This document shows, one piece after another, positions 63,856-64,000 of a stretch of DNA of 64,000 nt. A program made the position numbers and the translations under genes. The DNA comes from Albula goreensis (taxonomy: Eukaryota; Chordata; Actinopteri; Albuliformes; Albulidae). The DNA lies in assembly GCA_022829145.1 (NCBI GenBank), contig CM040746.1, positions 26,472,832 to 26,536,831 of the forward strand. Reading direction: 5' to 3'. Each line of letters begins with the position of its first letter. Positions within the stretch are counted from its first letter, which is position 1. The notes under the pieces are model-generated. The model did not search any database and was not told the DNA's origin. It was given only the letters and a program-made list of their open reading frames with translations.

Positions 63856-64000
63856 TCATTAATTTTGATACTGGTTTTTTGAGACCGAAATAATTCACCT
63901 GTCCACTCCCACAATTCTCTTTCCTTCACTCATTCACACTCTGTAATAAACTAGTGAAAACTGTAAACAGGATTTTTCTGTCAGTCGCTCACCCTGCATA

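Overview
The window is nuclear DNA of a ray-finned (probably teleost) fish. The genes are spliced with GT-AG introns, the proteins are close to human orthologues, and the non-coding DNA is rich in long (TG)n tracts and hAT-like and palindromic mini-elements. The species cannot be named from this window.

Layout: zbtb3 (-, coding 967-2793), trpt1 (+, 6035-7535), fermt3 (-, 9798-16716), stip1 (-, 21852-29786), macrod1 (+, from 30698, leaving the window after its third exon) and flrt1 (-, 49997-52078), nested antisense inside a macrod1 intron of more than 31 kb. Every splice junction given was found by eye from reading frame, splice consensus and recalled human proteins. All phases close and the summed lengths fit the families: 237 codons for trpt1, 636 for fermt3, 542 for stip1. 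The order and orientation trpt1 > < fermt3, < stip1, macrod1 > with antisense flrt1 is, from memory, the mirror image of human 11q13.1 (FLRT1 inside MACROD1, then STIP1, FERMT3, TRPT1). zbtb3 is the exception, because its human orthologue lies over a megabase away at 11q12.3.

The genes do not form one pathway. They are a transcription repressor (zbtb3), a tRNA 2'-phosphotransferase (trpt1), the blood-cell integrin activator kindlin-3 (fermt3), the Hsp70-Hsp90 co-chaperone Hop (stip1), a mitochondrial mono-ADP-ribosyl hydrolase (macrod1) and a neuronal adhesion and guidance receptor (flrt1). Local regulatory structure is clearest between stip1 and macrod1. Their start codons face each other 911 bp apart, and the gap holds a perfect four-unit heat-shock element and several CCAAT boxes.

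The right half (33-64 kb) is essentially one giant intron with flrt1, mobile-element remnants, microsatellites, a 96-bp tandem duplication and AT-rich stretches that look like candidate enhancers. I found no prokaryotic-type system, CRISPR array, rRNA or convincing tRNA. The most interesting items are the stip1 heat-shock element, the nested flrt1 with its lineage-looking Ala and Gly insertions, the bipartite-looking macrod1 presequence, and an unexplained minus-strand ORF with a poly(A) signal at 19.7-20.1 kb.
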